Source: Astrocystis sublimbata
Taxonomy: Eukaryota; Ascomycota; Sordariomycetes; Xylariales; Xylariaceae
Assembly (NCBI GenBank): GCA_022453515.1
Contig: JAJNNY010000046.1
Location: 124,001 to 188,000 of the forward strand
Length of the DNA: 64,000 nucleotides
Reading direction: 5' to 3'
Made by a program: the position numbers and the translations under genes. Under the pieces are notes generated by a model. It was not told where the DNA came from, did not search any database, and saw only the letters and a list, made by a program, of their open reading frames with translations. Numbering within the stretch: the first letter of the stretch is position 1; the number at the start of each line of letters is the position of its first letter. Below, in pieces: positions 24,440-34,543 of this stretch.

Positions 24440-25505
24440 GGTGTAAGCGAATAGTATAAGGGCCAATGATTTCGGTCATCTTCTTTCAACATCCACAAAG
24501 TACGCCTTACCTTTATAATGTCGGGGAAGGCGATTGCAGCACCAGACCATTGAGCTGAATCTGGCTATAAGGTACATACTTGTATGTAGTACATGTAGGG
24601 GCAGTGATGATGATGTAGGGGCTTCGAGGGGCTTGAAGCTGATGACAGTGGCCAAAACAGGCCAATGAGAAGACTTGAGAAGACTCTTGGCAAATAGCAA
24701 CACCGTCATCATTGGTTCGCTTAGTATTGATGACTAACTGAGCTAGTACATGCCAAGTGTTCTGTTTCCCCTGAATCTCTCACTTTGCTAACCCAACTTC
24801 TTCAGTCTCATACTTAGGTACCTAGACAGGATAATGCTCGAGAGCAATTACAACAACTAATAACGAAGTGCTTTAGACGGCTCGAGTTATCGCTTTCATA
24901 TGTATGACATAACCAATACATGCTTTATTGATCTGTTAAAAGGCGGCTGAGGAGTCAGGGATACGAGCTGCATATTGCTCACGTCAGTCTTTCAACCGGT
25001 GAGGAGCTGAGCCAATCACGCAACGTGGTGGATGGTCAATATCAACTCCCCAATTCTGACAGCAGCGGGGACGTCTGAAAATGGAGGTCCCCGATGCCAG
25101 CCAATCTGGCAGCTAACATCGTCGTGTTGAACGACTGACTGAAATCAACATACCAGCACAACCACGCGATGGCCTTGAATACGGCCAAAGGTTGTGTCTG
25201 TGCCCTTATAACCGCCAATATCCGCGGTTGGGTAGTGGTCACAGAGACTAAGTCTTGGAACATAAGACATCAGCCCTACATACAACGGTGCGCATGCGAT
25301 AGCCTACTCTGATACTGCCGAAAGAAACATGGCTCTGGGGGGCGATAAATGAACCTATCAGCACCTTCCACAAATACTACCTTGTAACATACCCCAAAGA
25401 CGACCAAACCATGTCAACGGTGTTAAGGACATGCACTTCCGCAGGACGCGTAGTCATCAGCTTCTCCCCGCAACTATCGTGACGGCGGTCAACTTTATCG
25501 TTTTA
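24440..25505. other. Intergenic region
   Basis: This is the shared upstream region of the divergent six-hairpin glycosidase and kelch genes. Short frames at 24476-24712 and 25042-25263 carry no domain. No regulatory element can be assigned with confidence. Confidence 0.5.
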
Positions 25506-28067
25506 ATGACTCTTGTAAAGTGTAGACTGGCCGCAGTCTTGGAATTATTTTTGCTTATTGCATATGCTTGAAATCCATTCGCAAGTGAGGCGGCAGCAAT
25601 GGATCCGGTAAACAACTTCTGCAGGTGCGTCCAAACAAAAGTCCAATTGAGCATACCGCCAAAGCTTGGGGAGCCTATGGTCTACAACTACAAGCGATCT
25701 GACGTGGAGTGTCTGAGCAGTCGATGGTATCATCAGAGCCAGGTCAAGAATGATCTTCTGTTCATCGATGGGGGGATTGAGACTTATTCCCGAAGACGCC
25801 CATCCGATAAAGTCCGTGGCACACTGTCAACTTTCCACTATATCCTCAGAGATTTCTGACTTGATTTCGTAAAGCCCCATGATGACGGTCTCAACTACAC
25901 GGGCCCGATAACTGTTGGCACTAGTATGCACAATACCACCCTTCCTCCATATCACATTATGTCATTAGTAACTCAATTGACCGAGGCCAGATAACGGTGT
26001 CATCGTCGTGGATCTTAGTGCGTCGTGGGATTGGAAAACCAACATCAGCGAGAAGATTGTTGAAAAGACAACTGCGCTAGGGACATCGAATGCTATCCCA
26101 GTAGTCCAGTCTGGCGTCCTATTCCAAGGAAATCCCTCCGACCCTCAGATCTATCTCTACGGCGGCGTCACGTCCGACATCAATACCTCGTTTGTCGATT
26201 GGCAGCCGCCTACAACAAGTCAATACAGTTTGTGGGCTGTCCTCGCCTAACCTATCCCAAATTTTGAAATAGAATACTAATCATGATCGGTTCTACGATA
26301 GATGGGGTCTTAACACCAAGACATTTGAGTGGACGCAGTACGATGTGTCCCTCGCCGCTCCCCAGAGACCGAGCTGGGGCGCTTGGGCCGAGATCCCCGA
26401 TCGAAACGAATCGTTCTACATGAATGGATTGCTGAGCAATTTGTCGTCATTCAGTACGTTCAATGCCAACACATCGGATACAACATTGGAAGGAATGATC
26501 GTGCTAGACTTGCAGCACCATACAGTAAGCACCTTTCACAGACCCAGCGACGTCGACCCATGCTTATTATTTACCGAAGGCAGCAAACAGATCAACCAGT
26601 GTTATCACCGGTGGCAGCCCCAGGACGCGGGGAGGCATGGTGTACATCGCCGACATTGGCAGCAGCGGGATACTGATATCGTTCGGCGGAGCAACGGGAG
26701 ACGACAAGTCTCTCAACCCAGGTCAGTCGTACCTCTAGTCTAGGCCGTCTAGTAATACTCAGACTATCACCATGATGAGAAGCTGAACGACTATTAGTCC
26801 TCATGAGCACCATATACATCTACGATGTCAATACCACCTCCAATCCCGACTCGACTGATTCCAACAACGGTTGGTGGACTCAGAATGTTGATGGAGAAGT
26901 TCCTCCACCCCGTGTAGATTTCTGCACAGTCGTTGTGTCGGCGCCGGATAAATCTAGCTTCAACGTTTATTTGTACGGAGGTGAGTCGCTGTTTCAATTA
27001 TACGACGATCGAAACCGCCATTTTCAAAATATATATCTTACTCGTTGCTTTTAGGATGGGACCCTACTAAGCCTGACGAGTTTGACGACATATGGGTGCT
27101 AAGTATTCCGTCTTTCACATGGACTCAGGTAAGTACTTACACATCAAGTGCACCTCATGCAGATAATAATGATCTGATAATCGGCTTCAATGAGCGCAGG
27201 TATACACCGGTCAGTCACCCCGCTGGGGTCATACCTGCCATGTCGTGGGAGGACGCCAGATGATCACGGTGGGCGGCACCAACAACGACACATATACGAA
27301 ACATTGCGACTGGGAGGTATGTTCTATTAATGTCTTCTTTCTGGGACATTTGCGAGTCTAGCGACCGAAGTCCCCTGCCTTCCCCGATGCGCTCGAGCAA
27401 TAATTATCTGCCTTATAGACATTTCACCCCTGTTTTCCAGCCCACTTCAGTCGCTTTCTACTAACTCCAAGTGCCGCAGTGGATGAGCGTCGCCATCCTC
27501 GATCTCACCGACATGGCCTGGGGCAGCATATTCGACCGCGACAAGCCCCCATATCAGGTACTTTTTATGATCTCCGACGTCATCGGTGGCGGGCCCGACG
27601 GGGGCGCCACTATGCTGAGACCCGACTCCGGCTGGAGCAACACACATGTCGCGCAGCTGTTCACAGGGACCATGAACCAGGCCGCCGACTTTGTGCCACC
27701 GACTAGTAACAACTCAAACAGTGCACCCGGGGCCCCGCAGCAAGAAAAGCCTAGCAAGCCCAATGTAGGAGCGATCGCGGGCGGGACGGTTGGGGGTGTT
27801 GTCTTTCTTGCACTGTTGGCCCTGGGGCTCTGGTGGCTCCTGCGTAAACCAAGACAGAGTCGGGAAATACAAGATGAACAGCAAAATCACGGCAATCCTT
27901 CAAGTCCGAAACCGAAACCAGCAGGCGAGGAAGTGCACCCTATCGCGGAGATGCAAGATACTCACCTGATCCATGAGATTTACACGAGACCTACTACGCC
28001 GGCGGAGTTGGATAGTACGCGAGGGTGGATTTACAGCGACCGGCAGCGACAGTACGATCAGCAGTAA
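25506..28067 (+). pseudogene. Kelch-repeat, single-pass surface protein; two lesions
   Basis: Ten exons can be threaded: 25506-25624, 25721-25811, 25875-25923, 25991-26231, 26302-26524, 26584-26721, 26798-26980, 27055-27128, 27200-27316 and 27480-28067. They give kelch-type blades (FIDGGIETY, NGVIVVDLSASWDW, IYLYGGVTSD, MIVLDLQHHT, GILISFGGATGDD, VYLYGG, WVLSIPSFTWTQ, GRQMITVGGTNN). A disordered linker, one transmembrane helix (GGTVGGVVFLALLALGLWWLL) and a basic cytosolic tail follow. The family is a common fungal cell-surface kelch/galactose-oxidase-fold protein of unknown role. Two lesions are visible. A signal-peptide-like start (MTLVKCRLAAVLELFLL, ATG at 25506) runs in phase into the mature protein but is cut by TGA at 25569-25571. 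In exon 6 the reading frame shifts at the G run 26629-26632, between APGRG and GMVYIAD. Starting at the ATG at 25599 would avoid the stop but lose the signal peptide. Confidence 0.72.
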
Positions 28068-28370
28068 TATCAGTATGGGGTACTTTCGGCCCTGGGGATC
28101 ATTGGAAAGTAAACAAATTGGAAAGCGTAGCTTGAGCAGTTCTATTCCGAACCCAAAACTCTAATCTGAAATCCTGCCCTCCTATTAGCTAGAAAAGTAT
28201 CTGCAGCTTAACTATTGGTCAAATCGCTGATATAAAATCAACCACACTTTTAGTCAGTAAGACCCACCTAGCTGTGGCTTACGCACGGGACCTTGACCTG
28301 CAGCCCCTGACGCCCCTAAAAAGCATGGAATCGGGTCGGGGGTAGGAATCTAGGTACCTACCTAGGAACC

Positions 28371-28588
28371 GGGGGGGGGGGGGGGTTCTCCTAGGGGGTC
28401 TCCCCCTAGATCGAAGCCTTCGGAGCCCTCGATCCATAGAGCCTACGGATCGGAGCCTATAGATTAGAGCCTACGGATCAGAGCCTTCGATTCAGAGCCT
28501 CACAGAGTTTAAATCGAAGTGCTTTTGCACTTTGATTTACAGTAGTACTTAAAATGGACAGTCTGTAACAGCGAAGCTTTCCATTTTA
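28371..28588. repeat. G run, 14-bp tandem repeats and hairpins
   Basis: In order: 15 consecutive G (28371-28385); a hairpin CTAGGGGG/CCCCCTAG with a 3-base loop (28391-28409); 14-base direct repeats of the type GAGCCTACGGATCA starting at 28439, 28453, 28467, 28481 and 28495, with a diverged copy at 28423; a 12-bp stem hairpin at 28511-28538 with one mismatch and a TTTT loop; and a 9-bp inverted pair TAAAATGGA/TCCATTTTA at 28550-28588. The 14-base AAGTGCTTTTGCAC of the third item also occurs at 23015-23028 beside the inverted-repeat element. Confidence 0.85.
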
Positions 28589-28991
28589 GAGACGACGTGT
28601 CGGCGCTACCGGGTCTTTTTTCAATGATGCGCGGCTTGACGAGAAAGATTGAGGCTGGACAAGTCCTGGTTAGCTGATTCTGTTTTAGCGGTGATGTTCA
28701 GGGAGATAATACAAAAGCAGACTGGCCTGGCAGAGCGTTGTCAAGGAGTCACATGTGAAGCAGAAATGTGACAAGGCACGAGTTATAAAATCAGCAGGTC
28801 GGTGGCCGGCACGTTGTTTATTTTACAAATGCAGAAACTCAGATACCCTATGTGCCTGTGTAGTAGAATGACCAACACCATCTTCTCCTTCAAGTCGCGC
28901 ACTCTGCCTCACGAGAAATAGTTGAACTCTACGACTAAGAATCCGCCGCCAACATGTACAGTCAATTGTATCACCTTCCCACACAAGTCTC

Positions 28992-28999
28992 TTTATAAG
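28992..28999 (+). promoter_or_regulatory. TATA-like box upstream of small protein gene
   Basis: TTTATAAG lies about 120 bases before the start at 29121, within a pyrimidine-rich stretch. Confidence 0.4.
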
Positions 29000-29120
29000 T
29001 CGAGCGCCATCAACTCTCCACGCCCAATCTCAAGTGTGGCTAAGTCGTGCCTCGTCTTCGACTTCACAACTCTTGCATTATTCTAACCGCAACGAGTCAT
29101 CGCCAGCATCCTTAATTTCC

Positions 29121-29432
29121 ATGGAGGACTGGGACCATTTCTCCACGGAGCAGAAGCTTAAAACACTATTAAAGCTTAGTACCAACAACACCAAATGGGG
29201 CTGGATTGTGTATCGCACTTGTTACAAGCCTGAACTCGACACGGCCTGGGCGACGTTCAAGTCCATGGTGGATGCGAGAACCCGCCAACGCATCGTGAGG
29301 TCGGATGAGACCGACATCGCCGACCAGATGGACTGGGTCTTTGTTGAGGATGCACAAGGTCTCGAGGGAGCCTCCTGCGACGAGCTGATGCGCCGCTTTC
29401 AGAAATGGGCGCGTGCTGAGAACCCGGAATAG
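29121..29432 (+). CDS. Small fungal protein of unknown function (WGWxxYRxxY type)
   Basis: A single 103-residue frame from the first ATG with a good context (TTTCCATGGAG). It contains TKWGWIVYRTCY, WATFKSMVDARTRQRIV, QMDWVFVEDAQGLEGAS and DELMRRFQKWA. I recognise this layout from a large uncharacterised Pezizomycotina family in which WG(W/F)xxYRxxY is followed by a helix and a VEDxxxLxGAS motif, but I know no function. There is no signal peptide or membrane helix. The stop codon is followed at once by GTGAGC, a good splice donor, and many family members are longer, so this may be a truncated copy or end in an intron-retained form. Confidence 0.65.
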   Translation: MEDWDHFSTEQKLKTLLKLSTNNTKWGWIVYRTCYKPELDTAWATFKSMVDARTRQRIVRSDETDIADQMDWVFVEDAQGLEGASCDELMRRFQKWARAENPE

Positions 29433-29879
29433 GTGAGCCGCAAAGTGGCTGTAGCCGTGGATCACGCTCTTCTTGTAGGTTGAGGAGTCTGCACTGCTTA
29501 GTCTTTCTGCCAGGTGTGATCCATACCTCAAGATCTTCGGGGGTGGGATGATACCAAAGGCGGGGTTGGAGATGCTGGGGACTGGATGAAGCTTCGATTA
29601 TCAAAGTTCGATCTTGACCTACCTTATATGTCGATATTGACAATGAGGAGGCCTAGTATAACTACTATACATCACCTAAGGACGGACGAGAGAACATTTA
29701 CTATTGCCGCTTTCGGGAGGTCAGGTCCGCTCTGATAGCGTAATGGCTTAGAACTGTGGACGTGAACTGTTACAAGAAAGCTCATTAACGCAAGAAAGCA
29801 CAAGACCAGCCCCTCAACGCCGGAAAGGATTTTTGAAAACATAAATAATTAAATACCTATATAAAAACAATTAAGAAAC
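29433..29879. other. Intergenic region
   Basis: The 3' flanks of two convergent genes; minus-strand frames at 29169-29643 overlap the coding sequence to the left and are shadows. Nothing else is seen. Confidence 0.5.
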
Positions 29880-31118
29880 ATGATTATTTATACATGATCC
29901 AGAAGTAATTCTAGTTGGCCACCAGTGTCCCATGGATACCAGGCAAGAACTTTAGCATAGCCTAGACCGTATGCTAAATAGAATCTAGTAAACCCTCCCA
30001 TTGCGACCCTTGATGCTTATGGTAAGATCTGTGATATGGCGATTGCGTCCGAACCGTCCAACATCAACAGCCTAGTCGACATGCATGAGTTCGTGCGCCC
30101 ATATGTACCCTTTGTTCATCAAATAGTTTTCAACGTCATACTGCCAGTTGGGGCCTATGCCTGCTTTCATCGCAAGATAGCCTGTCGTACATCCGAATCT
30201 CGGCCCCAGTTCGACCTTCTCAATGCTTGCCATGCAATAATCTTTGATGGTTCGTTCACAACAGTATCGAACCAAATGATTCAAAGCTTCTGGGTCGGCT
30301 GTTATTGCTTTAATGCAAGGCGTTCGTAGGCTTTCCACAGTATTAACCAAAATATACATCTGTTCTTTTATAGGAGTATCATCACTATGTATAGTGATAG
30401 ATACTAAAGCGTATTAATAATCGTTAGGATATGATAGTTATTCGAACGATATTTGAAAATATTCAGTAGTTATATGTTTCTGTTGTTATACCATAGATCC
30501 GCTGTCTCGGGAACCCACGCCTTGTTCAATATATTGAACTTATCCGCTGATACGGCTTGCACAGCACAGACCCAGGGGGCAGGCGTAAGGTGTGTCTCGT
30601 AGATATTTTGCAAGTTACTGAAAGCAGCGATGTCTCTCCATGCCGTCCACGATTGAAGCTCGTGCTGTCTCAAGGTATCCAGATCTTGGTACCCCCATAC
30701 CAAGACCTGATACCCCGAGGGAACTCGAGTGTGGCTAATATTACACGTCAGTTTAAACTCCAAAATGCCAATTTCATATAAGTCATTCATTACATTACCG
30801 CTGCATCTGCGTCTTGGTCCGCAAGAACAGCTAGATCGCTTGCTGTGCTCTTCTCGAGTTTTTCAGCCACAATCTCGTCTCCAACCTTCGTAGATCTGAT
30901 TGGGATGAAGAATGAAGAATGATTATATAATAATAATGATAGCTATAAGCCGAGAATAGACGCGCGTTAGCTGGTGTGTATTCGATGGTTATTCAATAAT
31001 TATTCAATCATTAAAACAAGGGTGACTTCGCGAAGGGCAATACTTACGCAATACGGCTAATGTCGTCGGGTGTAGGGTCCATCTCCCTGAAGTTGTATAG
31101 GATGTGTTTCGGAACAGG
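29880..31118 (-). pseudogene. Decayed zincin-type (HExxH) metallopeptidase gene
   Basis: Read on the minus strand, several exon-like blocks appear in order. 31118-31048 (PKHILYNFREMDPTPDDISRIA) joins across a GTAAGT..CAG intron to 30895-30799 (STKVGDEIVAEKLEKSTASD). A third block at about 30,727-30,473 contains SWTAWRDIAAFSNLQNIYE. A fourth at 30359-30072 ends KGYIWAHELMHVD. HELMH (30081-30095) is an HExxH zinc motif; downstream, GRFGRNRHITDLTI and YAKVLAWYPWDTG resemble the C-terminal region of secreted fungal zincins related to deuterolysin-like proteases. The frame is broken by TAG (30072-30074) right after HELMHVD, by another stop about 26 codons on, and by a frame change before YAKVLAW. 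The N-terminal signal peptide is not convincingly found. The family name is tentative. Confidence 0.45.
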
Positions 31119-31893
31119 CTACATCAGCGTTGTTTTTGCTCTTGTGGTGCTTCACTGGGGTAGCGATCTATATTATTCTTGTCAGCAGTGTAAGACTATA
31201 GACATGTATACGTGTCGGGTTCGGTTGACTCCTTGCTGCGAGGATCTGTAATTCAATGGCGTCTTACTTGTGTAGATTTCCCACGAAGGCGGGTCTTCCG
31301 TTGCCAGTGGCAGGCTGGTTGGCTGCAGAGACTGCAAAATTGTTGCTTAGGGGCTATAGGGTCTTGAAAGAACTCCGATTCAGAGGAATGGACGGAAGAA
31401 ACATTGAAAGCGGCAACTTTTGAGATGAATAGGTGATGGATGACTGCTGTCTTGAGGGCTTCTTGTTGTTGTTGTTGATGGTGTGTTTTGGAACAAGTGT
31501 CGTATGATTCAGGAATGTCTACGTATATGTATGTTGGGGTGCGGAACTACGTTATTATCTTCTAAAGGGGTGTGTGCCAGGTGCTAGGCAACCAGGTTGC
31601 TTTCAAAATAGAAGTCGCCCAAGCAACAGCAGGAAGGTGATGTAAACTAGGTTCAGGCTGATGCGGCCTTTGCAAAGTCCGTGTGCCTTACTTGCCCACG
31701 GATTAGAGTTTAGATACCTTACTCTAACCTTAAGAGGAGCCTTCGCCCCTGCTTCCGGGTTTTCATGTTCTCATCCGCACACACACACACTATCACACAA
31801 CTCTCTTGACCATAATCAAGAGCAACACAGACCAAGATCATCCATACCATAAGTCTCATTATCATCAAGTCCCTACCTACCTACACAATAGCC
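31119..31893. other. Intergenic region
   Basis: The left part may include remains of the N-terminal exons of the decayed peptidase gene (a patch near 31,262-31,335 on the minus strand is open and protein-like). The right part is the upstream region of the first of two tandem paralogues and contains a short CA repeat at about 31,779-31,791. Confidence 0.45.
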
Positions 31894-32463
31894 ATGTCAT
31901 CCGCACCTTGGGAGGCTCCATCCGAACTAAACCAGGAGAGCGACAACCAAACATCCCTGCCCCGCGTCGAGCTCGGTGCGAACTTTACCGTTGTGTATGG
32001 CTACCCCTCCGACGGCGACGGCGGCGTCTTGGTCCTGCCATTCTGCAACGGCGTCGACTTGCAGTTCCTTGGGCTCTCGCGCTTTGCCAACGCGCAGTAC
32101 CCGAAGCACCTGCATCAGGAGCGCCTGCACTGCGACCGGATGAAGCAGCTAGGCCCGTGGTGGTTCCCCATACTCGACGACTACGAAGATGCCCAACTCA
32201 ACCGTCCTCATGAGCTGGCGAAGCTAGAGCGTGTGGTGACTGCCTGGCCCGAAGATGGCGATGGAAGGAAGAAGGGAGGGGTGTGGGTTCTGGTGGCCAA
32301 GAACGAAAAGGAGGCGGCTGCCAAGGGCTTCGCGAGGGTGTACAATGCGCTGAGCATGAAAGAAAGATGCCTTGTTCTAGAACATGCAGGCGCCGTATTC
32401 TATGACGATCCGATTGATTGTAAAGACTTGGATTTTCAATGGAAGTATCTTACATGTGCCTGA
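31894..32463 (+). CDS. Uncharacterised fungal protein, tandem paralogue A
   Basis: A single-exon frame of 189 residues. It shares with its neighbour at 33151 an ordered series of blocks: VYGYPS..GG.LVLP.CN.VDL, then LHCDRMKQLGPWWF, AWPEDGDGRKKGGVWVLVAKN, and RVYNALSMKERCLVLEHAG followed by FYDDPIDCKDL. No signal peptide, membrane helix or catalytic motif is apparent. Conserved His-Cys and Cys residues (LHC, ERC, DC) could bind metal, but that is a guess. The family appears in other filamentous fungi as hypothetical proteins. The ATG at 31894 is preceded by a CA-rich leader typical of fungal starts. I cannot assign a function. Confidence 0.75.
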   Translation: MSSAPWEAPSELNQESDNQTSLPRVELGANFTVVYGYPSDGDGGVLVLPFCNGVDLQFLGLSRFANAQYPKHLHQERLHCDRMKQLGPWWFPILDDYEDAQLNRPHELAKLERVVTAWPEDGDGRKKGGVWVLVAKNEKEAAAKGFARVYNALSMKERCLVLEHAGAVFYDDPIDCKDLDFQWKYLTCA

Positions 32464-33150
32464 ATGGCAATCGCTATCGGTTCCGTCACCTACCGAGGTC
32501 CGAGGTAGATAGATGTAGACCTTCGGCAGTCTAAGCCGCCGTCCAGAAGCAGAGTTTCAAAACAGACGGTTGTCCTATAGCAAGATTATCTGCTTGCTGC
32601 CTACCTGGTATGCATCTCAGCTGATAATATTGTCATGATCCGGTCACTCAAACATACCTACTTACCCAGGCATTAATCTCTCCCAACACCCGCAATGTCA
32701 ATAGTAAGTAAGCAGCTTGTGTTGCCTTGCCACTCGATTTTCTACCTCCCGCCCACAATCCCTGACTAACATCCTTCATACTCCCCTCTCCCAACATGTT
32801 CGCTCAACCCACTTACTTGCCAAATTGCGTGAATGGATAGGCTGTAGATTAGGCATCTCTGTTGCCGGGCTGGCCCTAGATACGGGCGGAAAAGGCGCAG
32901 TAGACAGTCGGATATAAATTGTAATATTGGGATAGATTCTAACTGGGGTATGCCTGTTTGCATGAGTGCCCGAGGTAGGGGAATACCTACCTATAGTAAA
33001 TTAAGGGCACAAGTACGTGTATGTTATCTGTCCGCAGTCTGTGGATTTCCACACAAGTTGTCGCTCCATCGCTGAAAACCGAAAACAGAACAGACATCAG
33101 GTATCGCTTCGAGACTGTCCTTTCTCAACACTACAAGCTTCCGCGTTCCA
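32464..33150. other. Spacer between tandem paralogues
   Basis: About 690 bases without a supported gene. The second gene copy therefore has its own promoter region. Confidence 0.6.
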
Positions 33151-33759
33151 ATGCCTTACCCCCTAGGTACAAATCCTGACACCCACCACAAACCAGAGAA
33201 GTCCTTGCACCACCGTGCTAAGGACCTACCTAACGTCCTAAACCATGGCTTACTCGTCCCTTTCCCGCCCGAAGAAGCCCTTCGCGTCGACATCGACAGC
33301 CGGTTCAGCACCGTGTACGGCTACCCGTCCTCAGGCGGGTTCCTGGTCCTCCCCATCTGCAACGACGTCGACCTCGCCTTCCTCCAGCTCTCGCGCGTCG
33401 AGAGCTGGTTGCGCGATGTACATAGGCATACGGGCGCCGAGGACCTACACTGCGCTCGCATGCGCCAGCTAGGCGCCTGGTGGTTCCGCAGCCACAGATA
33501 TTACCGCATGTTGGCTTGCACCGAGCAAGGCAGGTATTATCTGGACAGGAAGCAGCGCGTCATTGCTGCGTGGCCGGAGAACACCGACAAGAAGGGTGGT
33601 GTATGGATACTTGTCCTGAAAAACGCTCGGGCGGCGTCTGATATCCCGCTTGGGCGCCTCTACAATGCCCTGAGCATGGACGAGAGATGCGAGGTTGTGA
33701 AAAGCCTGGGTGGCACGTTTTACAGCGACCCGAAAGCGTGTCGGGATCTGGAGCTTTGA
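33151..33759 (+). CDS. Uncharacterised fungal protein, tandem paralogue B
   Basis: A single-exon frame of 202 residues, the same orientation and family as the gene at 31894. It has a ~45-residue N-terminal extension rich in His, Pro and Lys, then STVYGYPSSGGFLVLPICN, LHCARMRQLGAWWF, AWPENTDKKGGVWILVLKN and RLYNALSMDERCEVVKSLG with FYSDPKACRDLEL at the end. By eye, roughly half of the aligned residues match the neighbour, so the duplication is old. A downstream ATG in the N-terminal region is possible as an alternative start. Function is unknown. Confidence 0.77.
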   Translation: MPYPLGTNPDTHHKPEKSLHHRAKDLPNVLNHGLLVPFPPEEALRVDIDSRFSTVYGYPSSGGFLVLPICNDVDLAFLQLSRVESWLRDVHRHTGAEDLHCARMRQLGAWWFRSHRYYRMLACTEQGRYYLDRKQRVIAAWPENTDKKGGVWILVLKNARAASDIPLGRLYNALSMDERCEVVKSLGGTFYSDPKACRDLEL

Positions 33760-34543
33760 GGGACGGTCAAACTTATAGCCAAGCCTCGAGCATAAGTCGT
33801 AAGTGAATGCGAAATGGCTTACCGGCCATTTCATGAACGAAACGAAGCTCAATTAATCCCTGACTGCTGGGTTCGCAACTTTACCAAAACAACCTCACGG
33901 AAGCAGTATTGCAAAGCGCCAGCCAGCCTGTCACGTACATCACCACCACCATCACCCTATTATAAAAAGCCTCCTGTATACAGATTTCTGAGGCATTAAC
34001 CATAACTTTAAAACTTTTAATACACACGATCTTACCACACCTTACATTAGTACCCAGGTAAATGCCATCATCAGCAAATAGAACTTACCTCGAGTTCGAT
34101 TTTCAAAGGTTTCGTCATGCCTTTAATCAACAACAACTCACTCGCCAAAGTCTTGAATTTCCTATCAAAAGCTTTCGTGTACAAAACGTAATAATAATAG
34201 TTACGTACCTACCTACTACCTATATACTAAAAAAGGGGGGTATCTGTATCTAAAGAAAAGGAAATAAATAAAGTAGGACACTCCAAGGAAAAAGTGAAGT
34301 AAGCAGAAAGAAAAAGAGAAGGAAGAAGATGAAGAAGAGAAAGTGAAAATGAAAAAGGTGAGGATCGGCGTAATTAGAACCGTTCGTGCTTCTAAGTAAA
34401 AGTAAGTGAAGTGTGAAAACGTAACCTTAAGCAAGCAAGCAACGCACCACAATGCAATGCAAGTGCTGATGCTTTTGAAAACCACCCGTGCCATGCCGCA
34501 GTCAGTACCCAAACATCAATCAAAAGAAAGTATCTTCCCTCCC
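33760..34543. other. Intergenic region, convergent 3' flanks
   Basis: No gene is supported. A purine-rich AAAGAAGAAGA-type tract runs at about 34,250-34,360 and creates Ser/Phe-rich open frames on the minus strand that I regard as chance. Confidence 0.55.

Larger units (their letters stand above)
28068..29120. other. Intergenic region with structured repeat block
   Basis: No gene is seen. The middle (about 28,370-28,590) carries a G run, 14-base tandem repeats and several perfect or near-perfect hairpins, described separately. The right part is the promoter of the next small gene. Confidence 0.6.

Noticed and set aside
28371..28588. CRISPR-like spacing of the 14-base repeats
   Set aside because: The units are contiguous without unique spacers, and the DNA is eukaryotic.
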